A DNA stretch of 6,088 nucleotides from Aquificaceae bacterium (GTDB lineage Bacteria; Aquificota; Aquificia; Aquificales; Aquificaceae). The position numbers and the translations under genes were made by a program. The notes under the pieces are model-generated. The model ran no database searches. It was not told where the DNA came from and worked only from the letters and a program-made list of their open reading frames with translations. Where the stretch lies: positions 1-6,088 of the forward strand of contig WFPN01000249.1 in NCBI GenBank assembly GCA_015487535.1, read 5' to 3'. This document shows positions 1 through 5,559 of the stretch, in pieces; position 1 is the first letter of the stretch, and each line of letters begins with the position of its first letter.

Positions 1-207
1 GAAAAGGACGGTAAGGTTTCCACGGTGGTGGCTGTCTCTAAGGGAATAACAGATAAGGTAAAGGCGAACGAGCTTATAAAGGAGGTGGGGAAAGCCCTCA
101 AGGGCGGTGGAGGAGGAAGACCCGATATGGCCCAGGGTGGAGGTAGCAATCCCGGGGGCGTAGAGGAAGCGGTTAAAATAATAATGGAGCGCTTGAGATC
201 AACATAA
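1..207 (+). CDS. alaS: Alanine--tRNA ligase, C-terminal fragment
   Basis: This is the last 68 codons of an open frame that enters from the left edge, read in frame 1 and ending in TAA at 205-207. Alanyl-tRNA synthetase charges tRNA-Ala in the cytoplasm. The fragment is the end of the C-terminal DHHA1 domain: a beta strand (VSTVVAVSKG), a helix, then the glycine-rich signature GGGGGRPDMAQGGG near fragment residues 36-49, followed by NPGGVEEAV and a final helix. That Gly-rich GRPxMAQGG segment is diagnostic of AlaRS and its DHHA1 relatives. The catalytic, tRNA-recognition and editing domains lie outside the window. A GTG at 25 is an internal valine codon, not the start. A cytochrome c gene follows 14 bp downstream on the same strand and is probably co-transcribed. 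The chance that it is instead a free-standing DHHA1 or editing protein is low, but the fragment alone cannot exclude it. Confidence 0.93.
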   Translation, partial: EKDGKVSTVVAVSKGITDKVKANELIKEVGKALKGGGGGRPDMAQGGGSNPGGVEEAVKIIMERLRST

Positions 208-210
208 AGC

Positions 211-217
211 AGGAGGT
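211..217 (+). promoter_or_regulatory. Shine-Dalgarno site of the cytochrome c gene
   Basis: AGGAGGT lies 4 bases before the ATG at 222, within the 14-bp gap after alaS. It is a near-perfect anti-16S match and fixes this ATG as the start. Confidence 0.75.
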
Positions 218-221
218 ACAT

Positions 222-614
222 ATGAGACTCGGATACGTACTAGGCGGTCTTTTCGTAACTGTGGCTCTCTTCTCAGTGTCCTGTGAAAAGAAGGAAGAGA
301 AGGCCGAAGCCCCTCCCAAGAAGGAAGTTAAGGAAGTGCAGAAGGTCCAGGAGAAGAAGCAGGTCAGCGAGGAATACGCATTGGCCGACAAGAAGGGGTG
401 CTTCGCCTGTCACGATATAGACAGAAAGAAGGTCGGTCCGGCCTACGTTGATGTAGCCAAGAAGTACGCTGGAAAGGAGAACGCTGTAGATGAGCTCGTA
501 AAGAGTATCACAAAGGGAAGCATGGGAAAGTGGGGTAGCATACCGATGACGCCTCAACCAGTTACAGAGGAGGAGGCCAGGAAACTGGCAGAGTGGATAC
601 TCTCCCTCAAATGA
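222..614 (+). CDS. Lipid-anchored monohaem class I cytochrome c (c-552/c-555 type)
   Basis: A 130-residue exported electron carrier. Residues 1-20 form a signal peptide ending FSVS, followed by Cys21, which fits a permissive lipoprotein box; the protein is therefore probably lipid-anchored after cleavage. Residues 22-50 are a Lys/Glu-rich tether with a PP step. Residues about 51-130 form a small class I haem domain: CFACH at 60-64 binds haem covalently (Cys60, Cys63, His64 as proximal ligand), VGPAY follows at 71-75, and Met109 in SIPMTPQ is the expected sixth ligand. The C-terminal helix is EEEARKLAEWILSLK. The domain strongly resembles the short cytochrome c-552 of Hydrogenobacter, a soluble periplasmic carrier; Aquifex is known to carry both soluble and membrane-attached forms of this cytochrome. 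The likely role is shuttling electrons between the bc1 complex and a terminal oxidase, or accepting them from sulfur oxidation. It starts 14 bp after alaS with a strong ribosome-binding site. Its stop overlaps the convergent alr stop by 8 bp. The exact physiological partner is not deducible. Confidence 0.93.
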   Translation: MRLGYVLGGLFVTVALFSVSCEKKEEKAEAPPKKEVKEVQKVQEKKQVSEEYALADKKGCFACHDIDRKKVGPAYVDVAKKYAGKENAVDELVKSITKGSMGKWGSIPMTPQPVTEEEARKLAEWILSLK

Positions 615-1656
615 CCTCCCTTTTAACCCTGCTCGATATATTGCACATCAGCTCGTAGGGGATAGTGCCGGCTTCTCTGGCAAGGTCCCCGAAGGTTCTG
701 CTTTCGTCTACCACGCTCACCCAGTCGCCCGGCTTCACACCCAGATCCCCCACCTCCACAACCGTCATGTCCATCGTTATGTTTCCTAGGATAGGCAGCT
801 TATTTCCCTCGAACAGTAGGTATCCCCTGTTGGACAAGCTCTTCATAAGTCCATCCGCGTATCCGAAGGCAACCACTCCTATCCTGGTTCTCTTCTCAGT
901 TACGTAAGTTCTGCCGTAAGATATGGGAAATCCGGCCGGAACCTCCTTCACCGAAAGGACCCTAGCGAACACGCTAACAGCAGGTTCAAGTTTAAGAGGG
1001 TAATCCCTTAGGGGTTTCTCCCCGTAAAGAGCGAGGCCTATCCTGACGTGGGTAGCGAACGGTACTCTGTAAACTATACCCGCTGAGCTCTCTATGTGAA
1101 CCTTCAGTCCTTTACCTGAGTACATTTCCGCTATCCTCCTGAAGCTCTCTATCTGACGGAGGGAGAACTCCCTGTCCGCCGGCGTGGACAGATGACTCAT
1201 TACACCAACTATCCTGGGATCGTCCACTATCTCATCCACAAAACCGAGTCTGCCCATACCCGTGTCGTACTTAACGTGGAACCTGATATCCTCCTTTCCT
1301 ATCACCTTCAGGTGTTCCGGATCCGAGACCACAGGAGTCAGCCTGTACTCCTTAACAGCCTCAAGCTCTTCCGGCAAAATCCCGCCCAGGATTATAATCT
1401 CCCTCCTGATACCCAGCTCCCTCAAAAAGACACCCTCCTCCACACAGGCGACGGCAAAGGAATCCACTGGATCGAGCTCCCTAAGTATAGGGGCTACCTG
1501 CTTTACCCCGATCCCGTAAGCATCGGACTTGACCACGGCGATTATCTTCTTACCTGAGAACCTATAGATCTCCTCAACGTTCCATCTTATGGCGGATCTT
1601 CTTATCCTCAGAACGGACCTGCACCCCAGATCTGCCAATCTGCCGCTCAGTATCAC
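607..1656 (-). CDS. alr: Alanine racemase
   Basis: A PLP-dependent cytoplasmic enzyme that interconverts L- and D-alanine, supplying D-Ala for peptidoglycan. It has 349 residues, slightly shorter than the usual 360-390. The N-terminal TIM-barrel part contains AVVKSDAYGIG, where Lys43 is the Schiff-base lysine (the usual YGHG is YGIG here). KYDTGMGRLGF carries Lys129, equivalent to the carbamylated lysine of the Geobacillus enzyme, and Arg136. VRIGLALYG has Arg205, expected to contact the pyridine nitrogen. The C-terminal beta domain has SYGRTY with Tyr247, the second catalytic base, and NITMDMTVV at 292-300; it ends YELMCNISSRVKRE. The start is the GTG at 1656-1654. The codon just upstream is TAG, so the frame cannot extend further. 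A TTG seven codons in (1638-1636) is an alternative and would still leave a full fold. Neither start has a Shine-Dalgarno site. It diverges from gnd across 32 bp and converges on the cytochrome c gene. Confidence 0.95.
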   Translation of the reverse strand: MILSGRLADLGCRSVLRIRRSAIRWNVEEIYRFSGKKIIAVVKSDAYGIGVKQVAPILRELDPVDSFAVACVEEGVFLRELGIRREIIILGGILPEELEAVKEYRLTPVVSDPEHLKVIGKEDIRFHVKYDTGMGRLGFVDEIVDDPRIVGVMSHLSTPADREFSLRQIESFRRIAEMYSGKGLKVHIESSAGIVYRVPFATHVRIGLALYGEKPLRDYPLKLEPAVSVFARVLSVKEVPAGFPISYGRTYVTEKRTRIGVVAFGYADGLMKSLSNRGYLLFEGNKLPILGNITMDMTVVEVGDLGVKPGDWVSVVDESRTFGDLAREAGTIPYELMCNISSRVKREVI

Positions 1657-1663
1657 CTAAACA

Positions 1664-1669
1664 ATTTTA
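1664..1669 (-). promoter_or_regulatory. Putative -10 element for alr (leaderless candidate)
   Basis: On the minus strand the sequence reads TAAAAT (5 of 6 matches to TATAAT), followed by 7 bases and then the alr GTG. A transcript would start at or within a base or two of the start codon. No good -35 hexamer is visible at 16-18 bp spacing; that position would fall across the first bases of gnd. The call rests on the hexamer, its placement, and the lack of any other room for a promoter. Confidence 0.45.
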
Positions 1670-1676
1670 AAGGACT

Positions 1677-1682
1677 TACAAT
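1677..1682 (+). promoter_or_regulatory. Putative -10 element for gnd-zwf-pgl (leaderless candidate)
   Basis: TACAAT (5 of 6 matches to TATAAT) is followed by 6 bases and then the gnd ATG at 1689, so transcription would start at about the start codon. The nearest purine-rich tract, AAAGGA at 1669-1674, is 14 bases from the ATG, too far for a normal ribosome-binding site. No clear -35 is seen; its expected position (about 1654-1659) overlaps the alr start codon. Confidence 0.45.
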
Positions 1683-1688
1683 ATCCCT

Positions 1689-2594
1689 ATGAGGGAAATA
1701 GGTATCGTAGGACTGGGGAGGATGGGATCTGGCATAGGAAGGAGGTTGCTGAAGAAGGGCTGGACTGTGTTTGGCTACGACAAGAGCGAGGAATCCCTAA
1801 GGAAGGCCGAGGAGAGCGGTATAGAAGCCTTCGAAGAGCTTGAGTTCCTCTGCGGTAGCTTCTCGGACAGAAAGCTAATCTGGATAATGGTCCCAGCCCA
1901 TGTGGTGGACAGCGTACTGAAAGAGCTCAAGGCCTACCTTACCGAGGGCGACATCGTTATAGACGGGGGCAACTCCTTTTACAAAGACTCCGTAAGGAGG
2001 TTTAACGAGCTATCCAGCATGGGGGTCCACTTCCTAGACGTTGGAGTGAGCGGTGGTGTATGGGGAGAAGAGCAGGGTTACTGCCTTATGGTGGGAGGGG
2101 AGGAAGATGTGTTCAGGGAGATCGAAGATCTCTTTTCGGATCTCGCCTACGATGGGGACGGTTACGCCTACCTCGGAAAGGCAGGAGCGGGCCACTTCGT
2201 TAAGATGGTCCACAACGGCATAGAGTACGGGATGATGCAGGCCATCGCGGAGGGGTTCGAGCTCATGAAGGAATCCCAGTACGATCTAGATCTCAAAGAG
2301 GTGGCAAGAGTATATACAAAGGGGAGCGTGATAAGATCCTGGCTTATGGACCTCACGTACAGATCGTTCGAAGACTTCGGAGATCTGAAGGATGTGGAGC
2401 CTTACGTTCCGGACTCAGGGGAGGGCAGGTGGACCGTTCAGACGGCGGTGGAGCTCGGGGTTCCCCTCTGGGTCATAGCCGACTCCCTCTTCAACAGGTT
2501 CCGCTCAAGACAGGGAGACTCCTTCAGGGATAAGCTCCTTGCAACACTCAGATACGAGTTCGGCAGGCACGAGGTAAAGAAGAAGGATGGATAA
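1689..2594 (+). CDS. gnd: 6-phosphogluconate dehydrogenase, decarboxylating (short, probably NAD-preferring type)
   Basis: Oxidatively decarboxylates 6-phosphogluconate to ribulose-5-phosphate, CO2 and a reduced nicotinamide cofactor, the third step of the oxidative pentose phosphate pathway. At 301 residues it belongs to the short form of the family (long E. coli/animal enzymes are about 470). The N-terminal Rossmann domain opens IGIVGLGRMGSGIGRRL (residues 4-20). The second strand ends GYDKSEES with Asp31, where NADP-type enzymes usually have Asn-Arg-Thr; an acid here suggests NAD preference (inference). Substrate and catalytic motifs are DGGNSFYKD (92-100), VGVSGGVWGEEQG (118-130) and AGHFVKMVHNGIEYGMMQ (167-184). 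In the last, Lys172 and Glu179 match the catalytic Lys and Glu of the sheep enzyme. The start is well placed, because the Rossmann strand begins immediately after Met1. It is first in an operon with zwf, overlapping it by 8 bp, and diverges from alr. Confidence 0.95.
   Translation: MREIGIVGLGRMGSGIGRRLLKKGWTVFGYDKSEESLRKAEESGIEAFEELEFLCGSFSDRKLIWIMVPAHVVDSVLKELKAYLTEGDIVIDGGNSFYKDSVRRFNELSSMGVHFLDVGVSGGVWGEEQGYCLMVGGEEDVFREIEDLFSDLAYDGDGYAYLGKAGAGHFVKMVHNGIEYGMMQAIAEGFELMKESQYDLDLKEVARVYTKGSVIRSWLMDLTYRSFEDFGDLKDVEPYVPDSGEGRWTVQTAVELGVPLWVIADSLFNRFRSRQGDSFRDKLLATLRYEFGRHEVKKKDG
2571..2575 (+). promoter_or_regulatory. Weak ribosome-binding site for zwf inside gnd
   Basis: GAGGT sits 11 bases before the zwf ATG at 2587, a slightly long spacing, within the last codons of gnd. 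Re-initiation by ribosomes finishing gnd probably contributes, since the two genes overlap by 8 bp. Confidence 0.4.
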
Positions 2595-3954
2595 AAAGGT
2601 TGCCTTCTTCATCCTGGGTGGCACGGGAGACCTTGCCAGGAGAAAGCTCTATCCAGGTATAGAGAGGCTCGCAAAGAAGGGAAGGCTCGGAAAGCTCGTG
2701 GGGGTTTACGCCCTGGGCAGGGAGAGGGGAAAGATAGAAGCCTTTGAGGAAAGGTTTAGGAGGGAGGTCTCCGTCCCCCTCAGGTTCATAGAGTTCGATG
2801 TAATGGACAGGGAAAGTTACAGAAAGATAGCCCAGGAGATAGAGAACCTGCCGGGAGTAGAGCTTATATTTTACCTGGCACTCCCACCGGACCTGTTCGA
2901 GACGGCTGTGACCCATCTGGGAGCTACCCTGAGGAGCTTTACGAACCCGAGGAAGATAGTCGTGGAAAAACCCTTCGGGTTCGACCTGGAATCTGCCAAG
3001 AGGCTCAACTTTCAGCTTAAGCGTTACTTCACGGAGAGGGAGATATACAGGATAGACCACTTCCTAGGGAAGCTCCAGGTTCAGAATATACTCTCGGTCC
3101 GCTTCTCCAACTACATATTCGAGGGCATATGGAACAAGAACTTCATAGACAACATCCAGATCTCAGCCCTGGAGACCGTAGGACTCGAGGGAAGGGTCTC
3201 CTACTACGACAGGGTGGGCGCCCTCAGGGACATGGTCCAGAACCATCTGCTCCAGATACTCTCCTTCCTCGCCATGGAACCCCCGGCTGTGATGAGCGCG
3301 GAGAAGATAAGGGATGAGAAGGTAAAGGTCCTGGAGTCCATAAGGAGGATAAAGACCTCGGAGGTTAGGAAGTTCGCCGTAAGGGGTCAGTACAGGGGCT
3401 ACAGGGAGGAGCTTGGGAGGGAATCGAACACGGAGACCTTCGTGGCTTTGAAGCTCTATATACAGAACTTCAGATGGGAGGATGTCCCCTTCTACCTCAG
3501 AACAGGGAAGAGACTCAAGGAGAAGAGAACTCAGGCGGTCGTAGTCTTCAAGGAAGTTCCCGGAAACTTCGGGAAGCTCTTGGGATGCATGCCCGAACAG
3601 AACAAGCTCGCCTTCGAGATCGCCCCAAGGAATAAGCTGATCTTCAGGTTCCAGGTTATGCCACCCTCAGGACTGCTGGCCTGCACGGTCGAGAGCTCCA
3701 TGGAAACGGACATAGCCCAGAGTATCGAGGAACCTCCAGAAGCGTACGAGACCCTGCTGGAGGACATAGTTAATGGAGACCAGACCCTCTTCATAAGGGA
3801 GGACGAGTCGGAGCTCGCGTGGGAGATAGTCCAGCCGATAATAGAGAGCTGGGAAAAGGGCGAAGAGCTCTACCTTTACGAGCCGGGGAGCTGGGGGCCC
3901 AAGGAGGCCGAGGAGTTCATAAAGAGGGACGGAAGGAGCTGGATCCTTGTATAA
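2587..3954 (+). CDS. zwf: Glucose-6-phosphate 1-dehydrogenase
   Basis: Oxidises glucose-6-phosphate to 6-phosphoglucono-delta-lactone, the entry step of the oxidative pentose phosphate pathway, in the cytoplasm. It has 455 residues, at the short end of the family (about 450-510). Domain 1 is the coenzyme fold, opening ILGGTGDLARRKL (residues 9-21), with Gly-Thr replacing the more common Ala-Ser of GASGDLA. YALGRERG (41-48) keeps an Arg after the second strand, consistent with binding the 2'-phosphate of NADP. VVEKPFG (125-131) carries the substrate lysine Lys128. The family signature RIDHFLGK is at 155-162, and the following residue, normally Glu, is Leu163. In the second domain, GALRDMVQNHLLQIL (211-225) contains His220, the expected catalytic base, paired with Asp157. 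FYLRTGKRL (302-310) is also typical. The start ATG overlaps the end of gnd (ATGGATAA), and the stop overlaps the pgl start, so the three genes are translationally linked. Confidence 0.96.
   Translation: MDKKVAFFILGGTGDLARRKLYPGIERLAKKGRLGKLVGVYALGRERGKIEAFEERFRREVSVPLRFIEFDVMDRESYRKIAQEIENLPGVELIFYLALPPDLFETAVTHLGATLRSFTNPRKIVVEKPFGFDLESAKRLNFQLKRYFTEREIYRIDHFLGKLQVQNILSVRFSNYIFEGIWNKNFIDNIQISALETVGLEGRVSYYDRVGALRDMVQNHLLQILSFLAMEPPAVMSAEKIRDEKVKVLESIRRIKTSEVRKFAVRGQYRGYREELGRESNTETFVALKLYIQNFRWEDVPFYLRTGKRLKEKRTQAVVVFKEVPGNFGKLLGCMPEQNKLAFEIAPRNKLIFRFQVMPPSGLLACTVESSMETDIAQSIEEPPEAYETLLEDIVNGDQTLFIREDESELAWEIVQPIIESWEKGEELYLYEPGSWGPKEAEEFIKRDGRSWILV
3934..3938 (+). promoter_or_regulatory. 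Shine-Dalgarno site deciding the pgl TTG start
   Basis: AGGAG lies 8 bases before the TTG at 3947, inside the end of zwf. This ideal spacing supports the rare TTG codon as the true start of pgl. Confidence 0.7.
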
Positions 3955-4633
3955 ACTGGTAAGGGGCAGGGATGCGGTAGAGGTGAGCGAGAAGCTCGCG
4001 GACTTCATAAAGGATGTCGCGGAGGAGTGCGTTGGCAAAAAGGGGGTTGCCAAGCTCGGCCTCGCCGGAGGGAGCTCTCCAAAGCTGACCTACAAGATTC
4101 TCTCAGACACCTTCGTTCACTGGGAGAGAACCCTGATTTTCCCCACGGACGAGAGGTACGTTCCCTCCGAAGATCCGAGAAGCAACTACAGGATGCTCAG
4201 AGAGTTCCTTGGCGAGAAGGCGAAGATCTACCGTATAAAGACGGAGCTACCCTTGAAAGCTGCCTGCGAGGACTTTAACAGGGCCCTCTCCAAGGCCGGC
4301 GTGCTCGATCTTATACTCCTTGGCATCGGCAGGGACGGACACACCGCCTCTATATTTCCGGACGTTCCCTGTGAACCATGTGGGGAGAACGCCTGCACAT
4401 CAAAGTCTCCAGACGGTCTCGAGAGGATAAGCATGAGCTTGGAGTACATAAACAGATCCCGGACTGTGAGCTTTCTCATTCTCGGTGAGGAGAAGCGAGA
4501 GGTTCTGGAGAAGCTATTGAAGGGCGAGGACATACCGGCGGCAAGGGTTCAAAGCGAGAAAAATATACTCGTGTTCACAGATCTAGAGGTTCACTCTCCC
4601 TCCTCCAGCAGCTCGTTCTCCACCTCGAAGTAA
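3947..4633 (+). CDS. pgl: 6-phosphogluconolactonase
   Basis: Hydrolyses 6-phosphoglucono-delta-lactone to 6-phosphogluconate, linking zwf to gnd. At 228 residues it has the normal size of the DevB/SOL (glucosamine-6-phosphate isomerase-like) family. Motifs in order: LGLAGGSSPKLTY (37-49, phosphate loop), FPTDERYVPSEDPRSNYRML (65-84, with DER at 68-70 and SN at 79-80), LGIGRDGHTASIFP (125-138, with His132 as the likely catalytic residue), and IPAARVQ (196-202). The start is TTG at 3947, within an 8-bp overlap with zwf (TTGTATAA) and backed by a well-spaced AGGAG. Two oddities are visible. A cysteine-rich insert, CEPCGENAC at 142-150, sits just after the catalytic loop. The last 13 residues are a low-complexity Ser/Thr-rich tail (HSP then five Ser) that reads antisense through the end of the convergent metallohydrolase gene. 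The family core seems complete before that tail. A NagB-type deaminase is the main alternative, but the DGHTASIFP motif and the neighbours favour Pgl. Confidence 0.95.
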   Translation: MYKLVRGRDAVEVSEKLADFIKDVAEECVGKKGVAKLGLAGGSSPKLTYKILSDTFVHWERTLIFPTDERYVPSEDPRSNYRMLREFLGEKAKIYRIKTELPLKAACEDFNRALSKAGVLDLILLGIGRDGHTASIFPDVPCEPCGENACTSKSPDGLERISMSLEYINRSRTVSFLILGEEKREVLEKLLKGEDIPAARVQSEKNILVFTDLEVHSPSSSSSFSTSK

Positions 4634-5559
4634 ACGTAATAGGCGTTGACCGGATTTACATCGAAGAACACGGGAACCTGGGCGTAAGAGGGATCTATCT
4701 CCAAGAGTGCCTCGTTTATGTGCTCCCGGACGTAGTCTATATCCCTGCCTTCCTCTATCATCTTCCTTATGGTGTTCCTGAGATCGCTTATGTACTTGTA
4801 GGTCCAGTTTACCCTGTCCCTTATCCTTTCCTTCGTCAGCATCGGTTTGCCATGGCCGGGAAGCAGAACATCGGGATCCAGCTCGAGGATCTTCTTCAAA
4901 CACACGAGCCAGGTCTTGGAATTTCCAGACCCCAGGAAGGGAAGTCTTCCATCGAAGACTATATCCCCGCTGAAGAGAACCTTATCCTCGGGCATCCATA
5001 TGACCACGTCTCCAGGGGTGTGGGCCTTGCAGTAATGCCTGACAACGAACTTCTTCCTGCCCGAGTGTATGTCGAGGCCCTGCGTTATCGTTATGTCGGG
5101 CTCCACCATCTCAGTCCCTTCCATGTGTTCCTTGAGTATCTTCTTCCGCGCCTCGTAGAAGTTCCAGCTCGACGGCTGGGATACGTAGTCGAAGGCCCAC
5201 TCGTGGGCTATTATGGTTGCCCCGGCTTCCTTCAGAGCCCCTACACCGTAGAAGTGATCGGTGTGGTAGTGGGTTATCACAGCGAACTTTATGGGCTTGT
5301 CGGTCACGCTCCTGATCGTTTCGACGAGCTCCTTCCCGAGCTTGTATGTGGTAAGGGCGTCTATAACCACCACGGCCTCCTCGGTAACCACGAAGTAGGC
5401 GTTCGAGATAAAGCCCCTGTTTTCATAGCTCACCTGCTCGTAAACACCGAAGACACCATAGACGTTGTCCTTTATCTTCTTAAGGGTTTCCTTGACGTGC
5501 TTCGGGTATTCGGAGGCAAAGGATAGGGAAAAAAGCAACAGAGCCAGTAAGAGTTTCAT
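4591..5559 (-). CDS. Exported metallo-beta-lactamase-fold hydrolase (SoxH-like)
   Basis: A 322-residue MBL-fold metallohydrolase predicted to act in the periplasm. Residues 1-15 form a Sec signal peptide (MKLLLALLLFSLSFA) with likely cleavage before SEYP. The complete dinuclear metal set is visible: THYHTDH at 96-102 (His97, His99, Asp101, His102), KAHTPGD with His180, FSGDIVFDG with Asp199 as the bridging acid, and LPGHGKP with His236. A further 80 or so residues follow the last ligand, mostly helical and ending NAYYVYFEVENELLEEGE. Length, export signal and layout resemble SoxH and the 'quinoprotein relay system' metallohydrolases found with sulfur- or alcohol-oxidation genes. Beta-lactamase or glyoxalase II activity is less likely in this setting, and the substrate is unknown. 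The start ATG overlaps the upstream DUF302 stop (ATGA), with a purine-rich tract at 5562-5578 as ribosome-binding site. Its 3' end overlaps pgl by 43 bp on the opposite strand. Confidence 0.88.
   Translation of the reverse strand: MKLLLALLLFSLSFASEYPKHVKETLKKIKDNVYGVFGVYEQVSYENRGFISNAYFVVTEEAVVVIDALTTYKLGKELVETIRSVTDKPIKFAVITHYHTDHFYGVGALKEAGATIIAHEWAFDYVSQPSSWNFYEARKKILKEHMEGTEMVEPDITITQGLDIHSGRKKFVVRHYCKAHTPGDVVIWMPEDKVLFSGDIVFDGRLPFLGSGNSKTWLVCLKKILELDPDVLLPGHGKPMLTKERIRDRVNWTYKYISDLRNTIRKMIEEGRDIDYVREHINEALLEIDPSYAQVPVFFDVNPVNAYYVYFEVENELLEEGE

Noticed and set aside
1..207. A small independent gene starting at the GTG at 25.
   Set aside because: The frame is open to the window edge and the encoded segment is the internal DHHA1 region of AlaRS, so this is a truncated view of a longer gene.
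615..660. A transcription terminator downstream of the cytochrome c gene.
   Set aside because: There is a short T-run (CCTCCCTTTTAACCC) but no stable GC-rich hairpin before it, and the region is inside alr.
1192..1557. A 121-codon plus-strand open frame opposite alr.
   Set aside because: It is a shadow of alr, with no start signal and no recognisable product.
2548..3060. A 170-codon minus-strand open frame across the gnd/zwf junction.
   Set aside because: It is antisense to the conserved coenzyme domain of zwf and shows no family features.
3667..4053. A 128-codon minus-strand open frame across the zwf/pgl junction.
   Set aside because: It is antisense to two well-supported enzymes and of low complexity; no family features.
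4600..4633. A frameshift in pgl as the cause of its serine-rich C-terminus.
   Set aside because: All family motifs are in one frame and the core ends normally before the tail. Stop loss or drift into the antisense gene is simpler, with no sign of a shifted continuation.
4720..5526. A 268-codon plus-strand open frame opposite the MBL hydrolase gene.
   Set aside because: It lies wholly antisense to a gene with complete metal-binding motifs, begins at a GTG without a good ribosome-binding site, and its product has no recognisable domain. Codon bias of the real gene explains the lack of stops.
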